From the NCBI GenBank assembly GCA_964626755.1, contig CAZVGO010000042.1, positions 1 through 64,000 of the forward strand: a stretch of 64,000 bases of DNA. The letters are read 5' to 3'. Positions within the stretch are counted from its first letter, which is position 1, and each line of letters opens with the position of its first letter. Position numbers and translations under genes: made by a program. This DNA comes from JACDAV01 sp964626755. GTDB taxonomy: Bacteria; Chloroflexota; Limnocylindria; Limnocylindrales; CSP1-4. Under the pieces are notes generated by a model, which worked only from the letters and a program-made list of their open reading frames with translations, did no database searches and was not told where the DNA came from. Shown here piece after piece: positions 25,389 through 33,530 of the stretch.

Positions 25389-26006
25389 CTAGGCGCTTTG
25401 AGCCGCCTTCTGGCGAGCCCGATGGCGGCGGGCCTTCGCCACGTTGCCGCAGGTCGCCATGCTGCACCAGCGCCGGCGCCCGGTCGGTGAGGTGTCGTAG
25501 AACACCCAGCGGCAGGTGTCGTTGTCGCAGATCCGGAGGCGGTCCTCCCTGCCGGCGCTGATCTCTCGGACGATCGGCTCGGCGAGCCGGGCGAGCGCGT
25601 CGTCGATCGGGTCTCCGACGTGTCGGTGGCCGACGTGAACTCCGTCCTCCGACGGCTCGAGCTGGATGATCTCCCGCGCCCGGAGCGCGCGGTTCACCTC
25701 GGCCAGGGCGTGCGGGCCCGCCCGGCGGCGCTCGACGACCGCGTGGGACAGCTCACGGAGAGCGTCCCGTACGCGCCGGATCTTCCCCAGGGCGCGCTCC
25801 CCCGCATCCGGGTCGGCCGCCGCACGGTCGCGCTCCGGGTCGAGCAGCTCCTCGTGGACCACGTGGTGCTCGGACAGCCAGTCGAAGGCGTCGGCCGGCG
25901 TCTCGAAGCGGTCGACGAGGGCATCCGAATCGAGCTCCCGGGTGTTCAGGAAGTCGAAGGCGATCTCGAGGTCGAGTTCGTGCTGATGGGGGGTTGAACC
26001 GTTCAT
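25389..26006 (-). CDS. ABATE-domain CGNR zinc-finger regulator
   Basis: A 205-residue predicted stress-type transcription regulator. The N-terminal two thirds match the ABATE (CGNR-associated) domain: DLEIAFDFLNTREL, FDWLSEHHVV and REIIQLEPSEDG. The C-terminal CGNR finger has CDNDTCRWVFYDTSPTGRRRWCSMATCGN; the last motif position is CGNV rather than CGNR. The ATG is preceded by TTGCGC-16-TATAGA with the -10 about 10 bp upstream, so the mRNA is nearly leaderless. It is divergent from a small accessory operon and may control it through the repeated sites between them. DNA binding is inferred from the family. Confidence 0.85.
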   Translation of the reverse strand: MNGSTPHQHELDLEIAFDFLNTRELDSDALVDRFETPADAFDWLSEHHVVHEELLDPERDRAAADPDAGERALGKIRRVRDALRELSHAVVERRRAGPHALAEVNRALRAREIIQLEPSEDGVHVGHRHVGDPIDDALARLAEPIVREISAGREDRLRICDNDTCRWVFYDTSPTGRRRWCSMATCGNVAKARRHRARQKAAQSA

Positions 26007-26008
26007 CG

Positions 26009-26087
26009 GTAACCACTCTATACCCCTTGACAGGTTACGCGCAAGGGGGTATCGTTCGTAACCGATGACACTACTGGTAAAGGTTAC
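26009..26087. promoter_or_regulatory. Divergent promoter with four phased GTAAC/GTTAC sites
   Basis: GTAAC 26009-26013, GTTAC 26034-26038, GTAAC 26058-26062 and GTTAC 26083-26087 alternate in orientation at 24-25 bp spacing. Between them lie a plus-strand promoter TTGACA (26027-26032), 17 bp, TATCGT (26050-26055), and a minus-strand promoter TTGCGC (26039-26044), 16 bp, TATAGA (26017-26022). The AGGTTACGC unit occurs twice, 49 bp apart. This looks like an operator array, and the CGNR protein is the obvious candidate ligand. Confidence 0.6.
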
Positions 26088-26111
26088 GCAATCAGCCTTC
26101 GGAGGTGCCCC

Positions 26112-26228
26112 ATGGAAATCATCGCCGTCGCTCTCACGATCGTGGCTGGGCTGACGCTCCTGGGCTTCGCGGCGAACGCCTGGGGCGCCGACTCCCGCGA
26201 CAGGCTCCCCGACGACCATCGGCGCTGA
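26112..26228 (+). CDS. Small membrane protein (38 aa), first gene of the accessory operon
   Basis: MEIIAVALTIVAGLTLLGFAANAWG forms one N-terminal hydrophobic helix, followed by a charged tail (ADSRDRLPDDHRR). A perfect GGAGGTG ribosome site precedes the ATG. It follows the TTGACA promoter and reads toward the lectin/GNAT genes. No family is recognised. Confidence 0.65.
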   Translation: MEIIAVALTIVAGLTLLGFAANAWGADSRDRLPDDHRR

Positions 26229-26273
26229 CTCGGGCCCGCCAATCGACACACGCCTGACCAGGGAGGTCCAGAC

Positions 26274-26510
26274 ATGCAGTTCAGCCAATTCCACTACCTC
26301 GCCCTCGATATCGCGCGGGAGCGCACGCTGGAGGCGGAGCGGTACCACCGCTTCGCACAGGCGCTCCGCGGCCCGGCCGGTCCCGGCGTGGCCCGGCGCT
26401 CGCTCGCTCGGGCGGCCGCCGGTGGGAGCCGCGCTCTCGCATCCGTCGCCCGCCGGCTCGACTCCGGGCCCATCGAGCCCGAAGCCCTCGGCCGGGGCAC
26501 GCCCGCCTGA
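26274..26510 (+). CDS. Hypothetical protein (78 aa)
   Basis: MQFSQFHYLALDIARERTLE starts a short helical, basic and Ala/Arg-rich protein with no membrane segment. GGGAGGTCC lies before the ATG. The N-terminus resembles short helical proteins encoded near membrane micro-proteins, but no named family is recognised. It lies 45 bp after the 38-residue gene, in the same presumed operon. Confidence 0.6.
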   Translation: MQFSQFHYLALDIARERTLEAERYHRFAQALRGPAGPGVARRSLARAAAGGSRALASVARRLDSGPIEPEALGRGTPA

Positions 26511-26548
26511 TCGACAGGCGGGCGCACCGCCGGTTAGGGTGTCCGGCG

Positions 26549-26950
26549 ATGACCGATATCGCCGCCGTCTCCTGGGGCCTGGACCGAATCGACCTGTTGT
26601 GGGTCGACGAGGACCGGGCTCTTTGGCATCGGGCGCTGTCCGCTGGGACGTGGAGCGAGCCCACGGCGCTCGGAGGCACGCTCGCGTCGGGACCGGCGGT
26701 GACCGCGTGGGCGGTCGACCAGCTCCAGGTCTTCGCGGTGTTCCCGGACGGCGAGCTGTGGAACCGCTACTGGGACGGCATCTCCTGGCACGACTGGGAG
26801 TCGCTCGGCGGGGAGCTCGATCCGGGTGGCCAGGCGGCCGCTTCGTCGTGGTCGGCGGACCGCATCGACGTGTTCGCACCGGGCCGCGACGGCCGGACCT
26901 GGCACCGCTGGTGGGACGGCGGGCGGTGGGTCCGGTGGGAGCGGCTGTGA
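26549..26950 (+). CDS. PLL-like (DUF346) beta-propeller lectin-type protein
   Basis: Three tandem blade-like units built on W and D/G signatures, such as DRIDLLWVDEDRALWHRAL, VDQLQVFAVFPDGELWNRYW and DRIDVFAPGRDGRTWHRWW. Repeats of this type form the Photorhabdus-type PLL lectin/DUF346 propeller that binds fucose or methylated sugars. At 133 residues only about three blades are present, against seven in the named lectins, so it may assemble as an oligomer or be a truncated form. No signal peptide is seen. The stop overlaps the GNAT start in GTGA. Confidence 0.7.
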   Translation: MTDIAAVSWGLDRIDLLWVDEDRALWHRALSAGTWSEPTALGGTLASGPAVTAWAVDQLQVFAVFPDGELWNRYWDGISWHDWESLGGELDPGGQAAASSWSADRIDVFAPGRDGRTWHRWWDGGRWVRWERL

Positions 26951-27387
26951 GCGAGGTCGAGCTTCGGGAAGTGACAGGCGCGACGGTGCGCCAGATCTGC
27001 GCGCTCGCCGTCGCGCCGCATCAGACGGGGTTTGTCGCACCGAACGCGGTGTCGATCGCCGAGGCCCACTTCGAGCCGAACGCGTGGTTCCGTGCGATCT
27101 ACATGGGTGACGAGCCGGTCGGCTTCATCATGCTCGAGGACGATGTCGCGAAGAACGAGTACTTCCTGTGGCGGCTGATGATCGCCGATGGCCAGCAGGG
27201 CAAAGGCTACGGCCGACGGGCCGTGGAGCTGCTGCTCGACGAGGTCCGGACGCGACCGGGCGCGACCGAGCTCCAGACGAGCTACGTCCCGGGCGAGGAG
27301 GGGCCGGAAGGCTTCTATCGCAAGCTCGGTTTCGAGCCGACTGGCGAATGGGACGACGGCGAGATGGTCGTTCGGCTGAAGCTCTGA
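26947..27387 (+). CDS. GNAT-family acetyltransferase
   Basis: N-acetyltransferase fold with the acetyl-CoA site QGKGYGRRAVELLL, preceded by EYFLWRLMIADG, and a C-terminal EGFYRKLGFEPTGEW. Target could be a small amine or a peptide; some GNATs next to such patterns acetylate polyamines (SpeG/PaiA type), but this is not established. The GTG at 26947 overlaps the lectin stop (GTGA), implying coupled translation. Length of 146 residues is normal. Confidence 0.85.
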   Translation: MSEVELREVTGATVRQICALAVAPHQTGFVAPNAVSIAEAHFEPNAWFRAIYMGDEPVGFIMLEDDVAKNEYFLWRLMIADGQQGKGYGRRAVELLLDEVRTRPGATELQTSYVPGEEGPEGFYRKLGFEPTGEWDDGEMVVRLKL

Positions 27388-27395
27388 GGCGGTCC

Positions 27396-27632
27396 TCAGC
27401 CGATGTCGCCCGGGTCGACGAGGGGGAGGGCGAAACCGAACTCCGAGCCGCCACCGGGGCGTGACCCGACCCACATCCGGCCACCCTGGGCCTCGGCGAT
27501 CCGCTTCCACACGGCGAGCCAGATGCCGATCCCGTTCGCCTGGCGCTTCGCCTTCTCGCTCCGGTAGAACGGGGCGAAGATCTGGGCGAGCGGCCGTGCC
27601 GGGACTGCGAGTTCCCCGCAGGTAAGTCGCAG
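27396..27632 (-). pseudogene. C-terminal remnant of a sensor histidine kinase
   Basis: The minus strand encodes about 78 residues with no usable start codon. They include LAQIFAPFYRSEKAKRQ (F box), GIGIWLAVWKRIAEAQGG (G2 box of the HATPase) and GGGSEFGFALPL (last strand). The sensor, dimerisation and N-box parts are missing; a stop (TAG) lies just upstream at 27633-27635. Only the tail of a kinase remains, wedged between the GNAT and comEA, consistent with decay or a rearrangement boundary. Confidence 0.7.
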
Positions 27633-27747
27633 CTAAGAGCCTGGGCGTATCGTCCGCCCGCGACGTCCCGTGGTGCCGGTAGTGCCCCCGGCGCGACGGG
27701 ACGTCCGTTCTCGGTCGCCCGCCGCGGTTCCCGCCGGGGAGCGGTCA

Positions 27748-28431
27748 ATGGACCATTCGGCCACCCCGTGGCGGGCGCTTGAGGACGGCGCACCGCGAAC
27801 AATCGAGCCGGCCGCGCCAGACGACCGGCGGGTTATCACAGTCCTCGGCCTCGCCGTCGCCGGCGCGCTCGCGGTCGCGGCATACGTCCTCGCGGCGTCC
27901 GCCGGTGGCGGCGGGGTGGCGGTCAGCGGCGTCACCGTGGACGGCGGGACCTCCGGGCCGGAACCTGGACCCGGCGGGTCGCGTGTCGTCGAGGTCATCG
28001 TCGTCGAGGTCGTCGGAGCGGTCGAGCGGCCGGGCGTTTATCGCCTGCAGGCCGGGTCCCGCGTCGGCGATGTGGTCACGGCGGCGGGCGGTTTCGGCCC
28101 TCGCGTGGACGTGGGCCGGGCGAGCCGGGAGCTCAACCTCGCGGCGCCCGTCGCCGATGGGGACCAGATCCGGGTGCCGTCGCGCGACGACCCGGCCGGT
28201 GGGTCCGCCACGCCCGGCGCACCGGCGCCCGGGGGCGGCGGGCTGGTCGATGTGAATCACGCAACGGCCGCGGAGCTCGAGGCGCTGCCCGGAATCGGGC
28301 CGGCGACCGCGGCAAAGATCATCGCCGCGCGCGAGGAACAGGCCTTCGCCGCGGTGGGTGACCTGCGGGCGCGGGAGGTGGTCGGGGCCGCGACGTTCGA
28401 GAAGATCCGCGAGCTCGTCACGGTGCGCTAG
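27748..28431 (+). CDS. comEA: ComEA-type DNA-binding competence protein
   Basis: Membrane-anchored DNA receptor for natural transformation. The 227-residue product has one N-terminal transmembrane segment (ITVLGLAVAGALAVAAYVLA), an SLBB-like domain (GAVERPGVYRLQAGSRVGD), a Pro/Gly linker and a C-terminal helix-hairpin-helix domain (NHATAAELEALPGIGPATAAK). GGGGAG precedes the ATG at 27748. comEC begins directly after its stop codon, and the order comEA-comEC is the classic competence operon. Confidence 0.93.
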   Translation: MDHSATPWRALEDGAPRTIEPAAPDDRRVITVLGLAVAGALAVAAYVLAASAGGGGVAVSGVTVDGGTSGPEPGPGGSRVVEVIVVEVVGAVERPGVYRLQAGSRVGDVVTAAGGFGPRVDVGRASRELNLAAPVADGDQIRVPSRDDPAGGSATPGAPAPGGGGLVDVNHATAAELEALPGIGPATAAKIIAAREEQAFAAVGDLRAREVVGAATFEKIRELVTVR

Positions 28432-30942
28432 GTGTCCCGGCCGGCCGCGGTCGCGCTCGGCGCCGTGGCCGCCGCTCTGTGGCTGGCTCCGGGGCCGGTG
28501 CCGCCGGCGGAACGGCTGGCGATCGCCGCCGCGCTCGCAGCCGGTGCGACGGCTTCCTGGGCGCTGGCCGGGCACCGCTCGCGGGCCGTCCCGATCGCAG
28601 TTGCACTCGGCGTGGCCGCGGTCGCCGTGCGGATCGCGGTGGGGCCAACCCCGAACCCGACGCCGACCGCCCTCCCGGCCGGCGACGGGCCATGGACCGC
28701 GTCGGTCGCATCCGTGTCGGCACCGAGGCGCGGCGAGCAGCCGGCGATGCTCCGCCTCGACGAACCGGCGGATCTCCGGGTCGCGGCGACCCTGCCGCGA
28801 TTTCCGGCGATCGAGCCCGGGTTTCGGGTCGTCGTGTCCGGTTCGATCCGACCGCCCCCGGATGACGACCCGTACGGCGACTACCTGCGAGAGATCGGCG
28901 TTGCGGGCACGCTCCGTTCGCGCACCCTCGAGGTGGAAGCCGCCGGTGCCGGCGCGCCGCTCGACCTCGAACGCTTCCGGCGCACGGCGGCGGCCGCGCT
29001 CGCGCGAGCGATCCCGGAACCGGAGGCCGGGCTCGCGGCGGGGATCCTCGTGGGACTTCGCGATCGCGTCGACCGCGATCTCGCCGCCGCGTTCACGCTC
29101 GTCGGGGCGAGCCACGTGGTCGCGATCTCCGGCTGGAACATCGCGATCGTCGCTGCCTCCGTCGGGGCGCTCGGCGGACGGCTCGCCCGGCGCCGCCGAT
29201 CAGTGCTCACGGTCGGCGCGATCGTCGCCTATGTCGCGTTCGTCGGCCCCTCGCCGTCGGTCGTCCGGGCGGCGGCGATGGCCGGCGTCGTGCTCCTCGC
29301 CCGGGAGTCCGGGCGGGCGGGTCGGGCGGCCTCGGCGCTGGCCTGGGCCGCGACGGCGATCCTCCTCGTCGACCCGGCCCTCGTCCGTGACGCCGGCTTC
29401 CAGTTGTCGACGCTCGCGACCGCGGGCCTTCTGGCATGGGCGACGCCCCTCGGCGCGCGGCTGACCAGCCTGTCGGGAGGGCGGCTGCCCGCGTGGCTCG
29501 TCGAGAGCCTCTCCGTCTCGCTTGCCGCGCAGGCGGCCACATTGCCGGTCGTCCTCGCGTCGTTCGGGCGGCTGGCCATCGTCTCGCCCGTCGTCAACCT
29601 CCTGGTCGTCCCGCTCGTCCCCCCGGCGATGGCGGCCGGGGCCATCGCCCTCGCAGCCGGACTCGTCGCCCTCGCTCCGGCCGTGCCGCCGATCGTCGCG
29701 ACCCTCGCGGGCCTTCCGGCCTGGGCATGCCTCGCCGGGATCGTTGCAGTCGTCCGCCTCGGCGCCGCTCTGCCCTTCGCAGGCCTCGAGCTGGCCCCGC
29801 CGGCCGACACAATCGCGGCGGTCGCGGTCGGGTTACCCCTGGTCGCGCTCGCGTTTCGGCCGGCCGCTGTCCGCGCCACGCTGTCGGCGATCGCGCACGC
29901 GCTCGGGGTGCGTACCGCGCCCCCACCACCGGGAATGCGGCCGAGAACCGCGCGCGCGACCACGACCAGTCGCCTGCCGCGGGTCGCGGCGCTCGCCCTC
30001 GTCGCGTCGGTCGTCGCGACGACTCTTGCGTTCGCCCACAGACCGGACGGCCGGACAACGATCGTCGTGCTCGACGTAGGCCAGGGCGACGCGATCCTCG
30101 TCGAGGGCTCGCGTGGTGGCCGGCTCCTCGTCGACGGTGGGCCCGATCCGGATCGGCTCCTTGTCGCGCTCGATGAGCGACTCCCGCCGTGGGACCGCCG
30201 CCTCGACGCGATCGTCCTCACCCATCCCCACGAAGACCACGTCGCGGGGCTCGCGCTGCTCCTCGAGCGGTATCGCGTCGGGCGGGTCTTCGAGCCGGGG
30301 ATGCGCGGGCCGGGGCCCGGCTACGCGGCGTGGGCCGCACGCCTGGCGGACGGCGGGGTCCCGTCGGGACGTCTCTCGGCCGGCGACCGGTTGACGGTCG
30401 ATGACGCGGAGCTCGAGATCCTGTGGCCGGACCCGGGCGGCGTGCCCGTCGAGCCGCCAGACACTGGCACCGGGATCAACAACGTGTCCATCGTCCTGCT
30501 CGGCGAGGCCGGCGGCCGGCGATTCCTCCTCACCGGCGATGTCGAGGAGGAGATCGACCCGCTCCTGCTTGCACGCGGGCTGCCCCGCCTCGACGTCCTG
30601 AAGGTCGCGCACCACGGCAGCCGAACCTCGTCGACCGAAGCCTTCCTCGACGCCGTCCGGCCGTCCGTCGCGGTCGTCTCGGCGGGGACCGGCAATCCGT
30701 ACGGTCACCCCACGCCCGCAACGATCGAGCGCCTCCGGGATCGTGGAACGCGGGTGCTCCGGACCGACCTCGACGGGACCGTGGAGATCGCCCTTGCCGC
30801 GGAGGGGGTCACGGTCCACGCATCTGGTCCGCGCCGGACGGCGTCGCTCGCGACCGCGACGATCCGCGCGGCGCCCGGCCTGTTCTCGTGCGGTATCCTG
30901 CTGCCGGCGGCGATCGGACCTCCTGTAGCATCGGGTGGATGA
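28432..30942 (+). CDS. comEC: ComEC/Rec2 DNA uptake channel
   Basis: Inner-membrane channel that imports single-stranded DNA. The 836-residue protein has N-terminal hydrophobic helices, an OB-like soluble part, the competence-domain signature (GASHVVAISGWNIAIV), many helices, and a C-terminal metallo-beta-lactamase domain with LDVGQGDAILVE, LTHPHEDHVAGL and KVAHHGSRTSSTEAFLDAV. GTG immediately follows the comEA TAG, so translation is coupled. The stop overlaps the holA ATG in ATGA. All blocks are intact. Confidence 0.95.
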   Translation: MSRPAAVALGAVAAALWLAPGPVPPAERLAIAAALAAGATASWALAGHRSRAVPIAVALGVAAVAVRIAVGPTPNPTPTALPAGDGPWTASVASVSAPRRGEQPAMLRLDEPADLRVAATLPRFPAIEPGFRVVVSGSIRPPPDDDPYGDYLREIGVAGTLRSRTLEVEAAGAGAPLDLERFRRTAAAALARAIPEPEAGLAAGILVGLRDRVDRDLAAAFTLVGASHVVAISGWNIAIVAASVGALGGRLARRRRSVLTVGAIVAYVAFVGPSPSVVRAAAMAGVVLLARESGRAGRAASALAWAATAILLVDPALVRDAGFQLSTLATAGLLAWATPLGARLTSLSGGRLPAWLVESLSVSLAAQAATLPVVLASFGRLAIVSPVVNLLVVPLVPPAMAAGAIALAAGLVALAPAVPPIVATLAGLPAWACLAGIVAVVRLGAALPFAGLELAPPADTIAAVAVGLPLVALAFRPAAVRATLSAIAHALGVRTAPPPPGMRPRTARATTTSRLPRVAALALVASVVATTLAFAHRPDGRTTIVVLDVGQGDAILVEGSRGGRLLVDGGPDPDRLLVALDERLPPWDRRLDAIVLTHPHEDHVAGLALLLERYRVGRVFEPGMRGPGPGYAAWAARLADGGVPSGRLSAGDRLTVDDAELEILWPDPGGVPVEPPDTGTGINNVSIVLLGEAGGRRFLLTGDVEEEIDPLLLARGLPRLDVLKVAHHGSRTSSTEAFLDAVRPSVAVVSAGTGNPYGHPTPATIERLRDRGTRVLRTDLDGTVEIALAAEGVTVHASGPRRTASLATATIRAAPGLFSCGILLPAAIGPPVASGG

Positions 30943-31976
30943 CGGCGCCCGGCCCCACGCTCGCCTACTTCCACGGGGACGACACGTACGGCCTCGACCG
31001 AGCGGCGGACGCCGTGTTCGAGCGCCTTGCAGCCGGCGAGCCCGGGCTCGAGCGGGTCCGCGTCCGGGGAGACGCGACGAGCGCGGCGAACCTCGGGATG
31101 CAGGTCGCGACTGCCCCCCTGTTCGGTGGCGGCACGGTCGTCGTCGTCGTCGAACCCGGACCGCTCATGAAGAAGGCCGAGGACCGCGACACCCTCCTCG
31201 GGCTGCTCGGCACCGTCGCCCCGGGGAACGCCCTAGTCTTCCTCGACCCGGTCGACGGCTCGAACCGCCCGGGTGCCGGGCTGAGCGCCCTCGGGAAGGC
31301 GGTCGAGAAGGCGGGCGGCGAGGTCCGCCAGCTCAAGGCACCGAAGGCCGGCCAGCTGGCGGGCTGGATCGAGGGGCGCGCCCGCGAGCGTGGGGTCCGC
31401 TTCGGGCCGGGCGCCGCGCGGGAGCTGACGACCCGGATCGGGGGCTTCGTCCAGGAGCCCGATGTCGACCGGCGTGCCCAGGTCCAGCAAGCGATCGCCG
31501 AGCTGGACAAGCTCGCCCTCTACCGGCCCGAGGGCGAGGTCTCCGTCGCCGACGTCCAGGCGCTGGTCGCCGAGGCGGTGCCCGGCTCGGCCTGGGCGTT
31601 CCTCGACGCCGTCGGGCTGCGCCGCGTGCCGCGGGCGCTCGAGCTGCTCGACCGGCTGCTCGACGTGACCCCGGAGCTCGTGATCCTCGCCCAGCTCCAC
31701 CGGCGCATCCGGGAGCTGATGGAAGTCGCCGACCGCCTCGCGGCGCGGGAGACGCCCGGCTCGCTCGTCCAGTCGATGAAGCTCAAGCCGTTCCGTGCCG
31801 AGCGGCTCGTCGAGCAGGCCCGGACCTGGACGCTGCCGGATCTGGACGGAGCGCTCGAGGGGCTCGTGGAGCTGGATGCGACGCTCCGTGGCTCACCCGG
31901 CAACCCGAGCCACGAGGCGCAGCGACGCCTGGCGTTCAGCCTCTGGGTGGGCGAGCGGGTGGCGCCGGCGCGCTGA
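30939..31976 (+). CDS. holA: DNA polymerase III delta subunit
   Basis: Clamp-loader subunit that opens the beta ring. The 345-residue product begins TLAYFHGDDTYGLDRAADAV, matching the HolA start, followed by TAPLFGGGTVVVVVEPGPL and GNALVFLDP. The C-terminal helical region DRRAQVQQAIAELDKLALY and ELVILAQLHRRIREL fits domain III. The ATG overlaps the comEC stop (ATGA). Comea-comEC-holA is a common gene order across bacteria. The Walker A motif is degenerate, as usual for delta subunits. Confidence 0.92.
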   Translation: MTAPGPTLAYFHGDDTYGLDRAADAVFERLAAGEPGLERVRVRGDATSAANLGMQVATAPLFGGGTVVVVVEPGPLMKKAEDRDTLLGLLGTVAPGNALVFLDPVDGSNRPGAGLSALGKAVEKAGGEVRQLKAPKAGQLAGWIEGRARERGVRFGPGAARELTTRIGGFVQEPDVDRRAQVQQAIAELDKLALYRPEGEVSVADVQALVAEAVPGSAWAFLDAVGLRRVPRALELLDRLLDVTPELVILAQLHRRIRELMEVADRLAARETPGSLVQSMKLKPFRAERLVEQARTWTLPDLDGALEGLVELDATLRGSPGNPSHEAQRRLAFSLWVGERVAPAR

Positions 31977-31994
31977 ATGCCGGCAGGGGCGGCG

Positions 31995-32249
31995 TCAGTG
32001 GCCGCTCGACCAGGCCTGCTCCTGGACGACGAGGTCGGACTCGATCGCGAACACGCACCGCGCATCGCCCAGATCGAGCAGCTCGATCAGGTCGGGGTCG
32101 ATGTAGAGCTGGTGGCAGTCCTCACACAGCCCGCCGGGAATGCCGAAGCAGAGCCGCTCCGTCCGGTCCGACAGCCGAAAGGTCGTGTCGAACCGGGTCG
32201 TGATGAGCCGGCGCGTGCAGGCGGGACAGCGGTCGCGAAGGCGAGACAT
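31995..32249 (-). CDS. Small zinc-finger-like protein with two CxxC pairs (84 aa)
   Basis: MSRLRDRCPACTRRL gives the first CxxC pair and GLCEDCHQLYID the second, so a zinc ribbon of YgiT-like type is likely. The rest is helical and acidic, with LIELLDLGDARCVFAIE. The family name cannot be fixed. The ATG at 32249 starts just before the first pair; a longer reading is out of register with any known protein. It follows rsfS by 133 bp on the same strand. Confidence 0.65.
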   Translation of the reverse strand: MSRLRDRCPACTRRLITTRFDTTFRLSDRTERLCFGIPGGLCEDCHQLYIDPDLIELLDLGDARCVFAIESDLVVQEQAWSSGH

Positions 32250-32382
32250 CGACCGGGGCTTCCTCGCGGAACCGGGTGGCCAAACGGCCATCCACTGGTT
32301 CGGGATGCTAGGAAGGGCCCCCCGGCCCAGACATGACCCGACGGTACGGGGAGGACCGTACGGATTCCGGCCTGTTTCCGGC

Positions 32383-32811
32383 CTACTGCACCCGCAGGAC
32401 GGTCTTTGCCTTCGCCCAGTGCTTCTCGAGCTGGTAGAAGTCCCGCTCCGGAGGAGTGAAAGCGTGGACCACGACCGACCCGTAGTCGAGGAGCACCCAG
32501 TGGGACGCCGCAAGGCCCTCCCGCCCGATCGGCTTCAGCCCCTCCTCCCGGAGCGCCTCGACGATCCCGTCGGCGATCGCGTCGAGCTGCCGCTCCGAGC
32601 CACCCGAGCAGATGACGAAGTGGTCGGCCACTGTGGTCAGTCCGGTCAGGTCGAGCAGGGCGATGTCGGCCGCCTTCTTGTCCTCGGCCAGCTCCACGAT
32701 CCGGCGGGCCAGGTCGAGCGGCGAGCGCTCGGTCGCGGGGGCGCGCTTCAGGCGCTTCGGCAGGCCGTCGGCGCGGGGCGAGGACAGGGCGGCGGGCGCG
32801 GGGTCGGTCAC
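32383..32811 (-). CDS. rsfS: Ribosomal silencing factor RsfS
   Basis: Binds ribosomal protein uL14 to block subunit joining in slow growth. The 142-residue product has a Pro/Ala-rich N-terminus, then ARRIVELAEDKKAADIALLDL, LTTVADHFVICSGGSERQLDAIAD, EGLAASHWVLLDYGSVVVHAF and FYQLEKHWA, which are standard RsfS. The GTG at 32811 has GGAGGAAG upstream and lies 2 bp from the nadD stop. The obg-nadD-rsfS order is typical. Confidence 0.93.
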   Translation of the reverse strand: MTDPAPAALSSPRADGLPKRLKRAPATERSPLDLARRIVELAEDKKAADIALLDLTGLTTVADHFVICSGGSERQLDAIADGIVEALREEGLKPIGREGLAASHWVLLDYGSVVVHAFTPPERDFYQLEKHWAKAKTVLRVQ

Positions 32812-32813
32812 AG

Positions 32814-33530
32814 TCAGTTCTTCCTCCAGGTTTCGTTGCGATACAAGGCATGGTCCTCGATGTAGCGGATCACTGCGTCGGGCACGAGGTAGCGGATCGA
32901 GCGGCCCGCCGCGACCCGCTCGCGGATCTCGGTCGCCGACAGCTTGAGGCGGGGCGATTCGAGGAACGAGACGCGCTCCTCGAAGCCCGGAAAGTGCTCC
33001 TCGACCCAGGCGCGACCGGGCGTAGGGAAGCCGTCGCGGGGCACGATCGCGAGCCGGCACTGACGGAGGAGGCGCTCCGGCTCGCTCCAGCCAGGCAGCC
33101 CGCGGAACGACTCCGCGGACAGGATGACCGTCACGTCCGGCTCCCGGCCGGCCTTCCGCGCCCGGGCGACGAGGAGCTCAACGGTGTCAACCGTGTAGGA
33201 CGGCCCGGTCCGGTCGACCTCGAGCCGGCTGAGCTCGAACGCCGGGTTGTCGCTGATCGCCAGCTCGACCATCGCCAGGCGATGGGCCGCCGTCGTAATC
33301 GCCCGGTCCGGCTTGTGGGGCGGCACGCCGGCCGGCATGAACAGGATGCGCTCGAGCCCGAGCGACTGTCGGGCCTCCTCGGCGGCCGCGAGATGGCCGA
33401 CGTGGATCGGGTCGAATGTGCCGCCCATGACTCCCACCGATCCAGCTCTCACTGGTGCCGGCGGCCTGCCCCCACCACCACGGCCCTCGACGCCGGGCGG
33501 GGCGCCCGGCCGTTCCCCCGGACCCGTCAC
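32814..33530 (-). CDS. nadD: Nicotinate-nucleotide adenylyltransferase
   Basis: Adenylates nicotinate mononucleotide in NAD biosynthesis. Motifs: GVMGGTFDPIHVGHLAAAEEA (nucleotidyltransferase HxGH), FMPAGVPPHKP, and PRLKLSATEIRERVAAGRSIRYLV (SxTxxR). The GTG at 33530 overlaps the obg stop (GTGA) and has GGGAGG upstream, giving 238 residues. The first 26 residues are Gly/Pro-rich and not part of the fold, so a GTG at 33452 is an alternative. It sits between obg and rsfS. Confidence 0.93.
   Translation of the reverse strand: MTGPGERPGAPPGVEGRGGGGRPPAPVRAGSVGVMGGTFDPIHVGHLAAAEEARQSLGLERILFMPAGVPPHKPDRAITTAAHRLAMVELAISDNPAFELSRLEVDRTGPSYTVDTVELLVARARKAGREPDVTVILSAESFRGLPGWSEPERLLRQCRLAIVPRDGFPTPGRAWVEEHFPGFEERVSFLESPRLKLSATEIRERVAAGRSIRYLVPDAVIRYIEDHALYRNETWRKN

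Noticed and set aside
25291..25392. 33-codon plus-strand frame after leuS (starts with GTG)
   Set aside because: No ribosome site and overlaps the end of the CGNR gene. It may be read but cannot be supported.
32250..32513. Extended N-terminus of the 84-residue zinc-finger protein
   Set aside because: The upstream 88 codons are out-of-frame rsfS/intergenic sequence with Ser/Arg-rich composition; the ATG at 32249 directly precedes the CxxC motif.
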